6,163 bases of DNA from positions 1 to 6,163 of the forward strand of contig JAETTS010000163.1 of the NCBI GenBank assembly GCA_021769025.1, in the 5' to 3' direction. Below, piece by piece: positions 5,598 through 6,163 of this stretch. How positions within the stretch are numbered: position 1 is the stretch's first letter; every line of letters starts with the position of its first letter. The DNA is from Enterocloster bolteae. Lineage in GTDB: Bacteria > Bacillota_A > Clostridia > Lachnospirales > Lachnospiraceae. The notes beneath the pieces are model-generated. The model did not search any database, was not told where the DNA came from, and was given only the letters and a program-made list of their open reading frames with translations. The translations under genes and the position numbers were made by a program.

Positions 5598-5975
5598 ATG
5601 AAATCTCTTGAAGAGTTAAAGGCAATCCGCGAAAGAATGCAGAGCCAGGTAAGCATGCGAGGCGAGGATCATACCCATACCCGTGTGGTTGTGGGCATGG
5701 CTACCTGTGGCATTGCCAGCGGTGCAAGGCCGGTTTTAACCAAATTATCCAACCTGGTTCAGGAAAAGAACCTGACAGACAAGATTTCCGTGACTCAGAC
5801 CGGATGCATCGGCTTGTGCCAGTATGAGCCTATCGTGGAAGTTATGGAACCAGGCAAACCAAAGGTGACTTACATTAAGATGACCCCGGATAAGGCAGAA
5901 GAAATCGTAGAGCGTCATCTCATCGGCGGTCATGTAGTTGATGACTACACCTTAAGTTCAACAGACATTAAATAA
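5598..5975 (+). CDS. hndB: HndB/HydD-like small [2Fe-2S] ferredoxin-fold subunit
   Basis: This 125-residue protein has a thioredoxin-like ferredoxin domain homologous to the N-terminus of NuoF-type subunits, preceded by a charged helix (residues 1-27). The motifs are VVVGMATCGIASGA (30-43, with C37) and QTGCIGLCQYEP (67-78, C70 and C74). Only three cysteines exist in the whole protein. By alignment with the neighbouring NuoE-like and NuoF-like proteins, the position of the first ligand is a valine (V32). Either a cluster is bound with a non-cysteine or external ligand, or the domain is structural. In Desulfovibrio fructosovorans hndABCD, HndB occupies the same place between the NuoE-like and NuoF-like subunits. 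It lies 24 nt after the ATPase gene and 12 nt before the NuoF-like gene, so it is clearly in the same operon. Confidence 0.85.
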   Translation: MKSLEELKAIRERMQSQVSMRGEDHTHTRVVVGMATCGIASGARPVLTKLSNLVQEKNLTDKISVTQTGCIGLCQYEPIVEVMEPGKPKVTYIKMTPDKAEEIVERHLIGGHVVDDYTLSSTDIK

Positions 5976-5987
5976 GGAGGAGCCCAG

Positions 5988-6163
5988 ATGTATCGTTCAC
6001 ATGTATTGGTTTGCGGTGGAACAGGATGTACTTCCTCCGGAAGCCAGCAGATTATGGAAACATTAAAGGCCGAGATTGAGAAAACCGGTCTTTCCGAAGA
6101 GGTATCCGTAGTTCAGACCGGATGCCATGGTCTTTGCGCATTAGGACCCATTATGATTATTTA
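5988..6163 (+). CDS. nuoF: NuoF-type NADH-binding subunit of [FeFe]-hydrogenase (HydB/HndC-like), 5' end only
   Basis: Only the first 58 residues are in the window; the full protein of this family is around 600 residues. They form the N-terminal thioredoxin-like [2Fe-2S] domain found on hydrogenase- and formate-dehydrogenase-linked NuoF proteins but absent from typical complex I NuoF. The ligand motifs are CGGTGCTSSG (C9, C14) and QTGCHGLCALGP (C46, C50), so all four cysteines are present, unlike the upstream HndB-like protein. The downstream part would be expected to bind FMN, NAD(H) and a [4Fe-4S] cluster and is the presumed site of flavin-based bifurcation. An AAGGAGG (5974-5980) precedes the ATG by 7 nt and overlaps the stop of the previous gene. 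Confidence 0.9.
   Translation, partial: MYRSHVLVCGGTGCTSSGSQQIMETLKAEIEKTGLSEEVSVVQTGCHGLCALGPIMII

Noticed and set aside
4504..6163. Respiratory complex I (nuo) operon
   Set aside because: The ATPase and HndB-like genes between NuoE and NuoF, and the N-terminal ferredoxin domain on the NuoF-like protein, fit an NAD-linked hydrogenase; no membrane subunit genes are seen.
1..6163. CRISPR array, insertion sequence, tRNA or rRNA
   Set aside because: No regularly spaced repeats, transposase motifs, terminal repeats or tRNA-like cloverleaf sequences were seen in either strand.

Overview
The window looks like the chromosome of an anaerobic, fermentative Firmicute, most likely a Lachnospiraceae / Clostridium cluster XIVa member. 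This rests on moderate G+C, strong GGAGG ribosome binding sites, and the gene content around an NAD-linked [FeFe]-hydrogenase. The species cannot be fixed from the sequence alone.

Two divergent transcription units leave a 270-bp intergenic region (4234-4503). To the right (+ strand) are the first four genes of an electron-bifurcating [FeFe]-hydrogenase operon: a NuoE/HydC/HndA-type [2Fe-2S] subunit, a stand-alone GHKL ATPase, an HndB-type small ferredoxin-like protein, and the 5' end of a NuoF/HydB/HndC subunit. The window ends inside the last gene. The catalytic hydA/hndD subunit would be expected just beyond the right edge.

To the left (- strand) are six closely packed genes, in transcription order. 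They are a DRTGG-type protein (CGSDMMSDVLAF type), an RsbW-like GHKL kinase/anti-sigma protein, a putative sensory [FeFe]-hydrogenase (HydS-like), a second DRTGG-type protein, a PHP-domain phosphoesterase and a MalY/PatB-type PLP enzyme cut by the left edge. Gaps are short, and two junctions overlap (TAATG and ATGGCTGA), so this reads as one operon.

The central idea is a candidate H2/redox-sensing cassette beside, and divergent from, the bifurcating hydrogenase it may regulate. The HydS-like protein keeps all four H-cluster cysteines. It has lost residues that catalytic enzymes use for proton transfer and active-site tuning, as known for group C/D putative sensory hydrogenases. It ends without the PAS/output domain of group C proteins, so any signal must pass to separate proteins; the neighbouring RsbW-like kinase and DRTGG proteins are the obvious candidates.

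The intergenic region holds a strong promoter for the leftward operon (TTCACA-16-TATAAT), a probable extended -10 promoter for the rightward operon, and two inverted TGTCA/TGACA pairs. One pair lies in the leftward leader and the other brackets the rightward -10 and start site. They are candidate operators.
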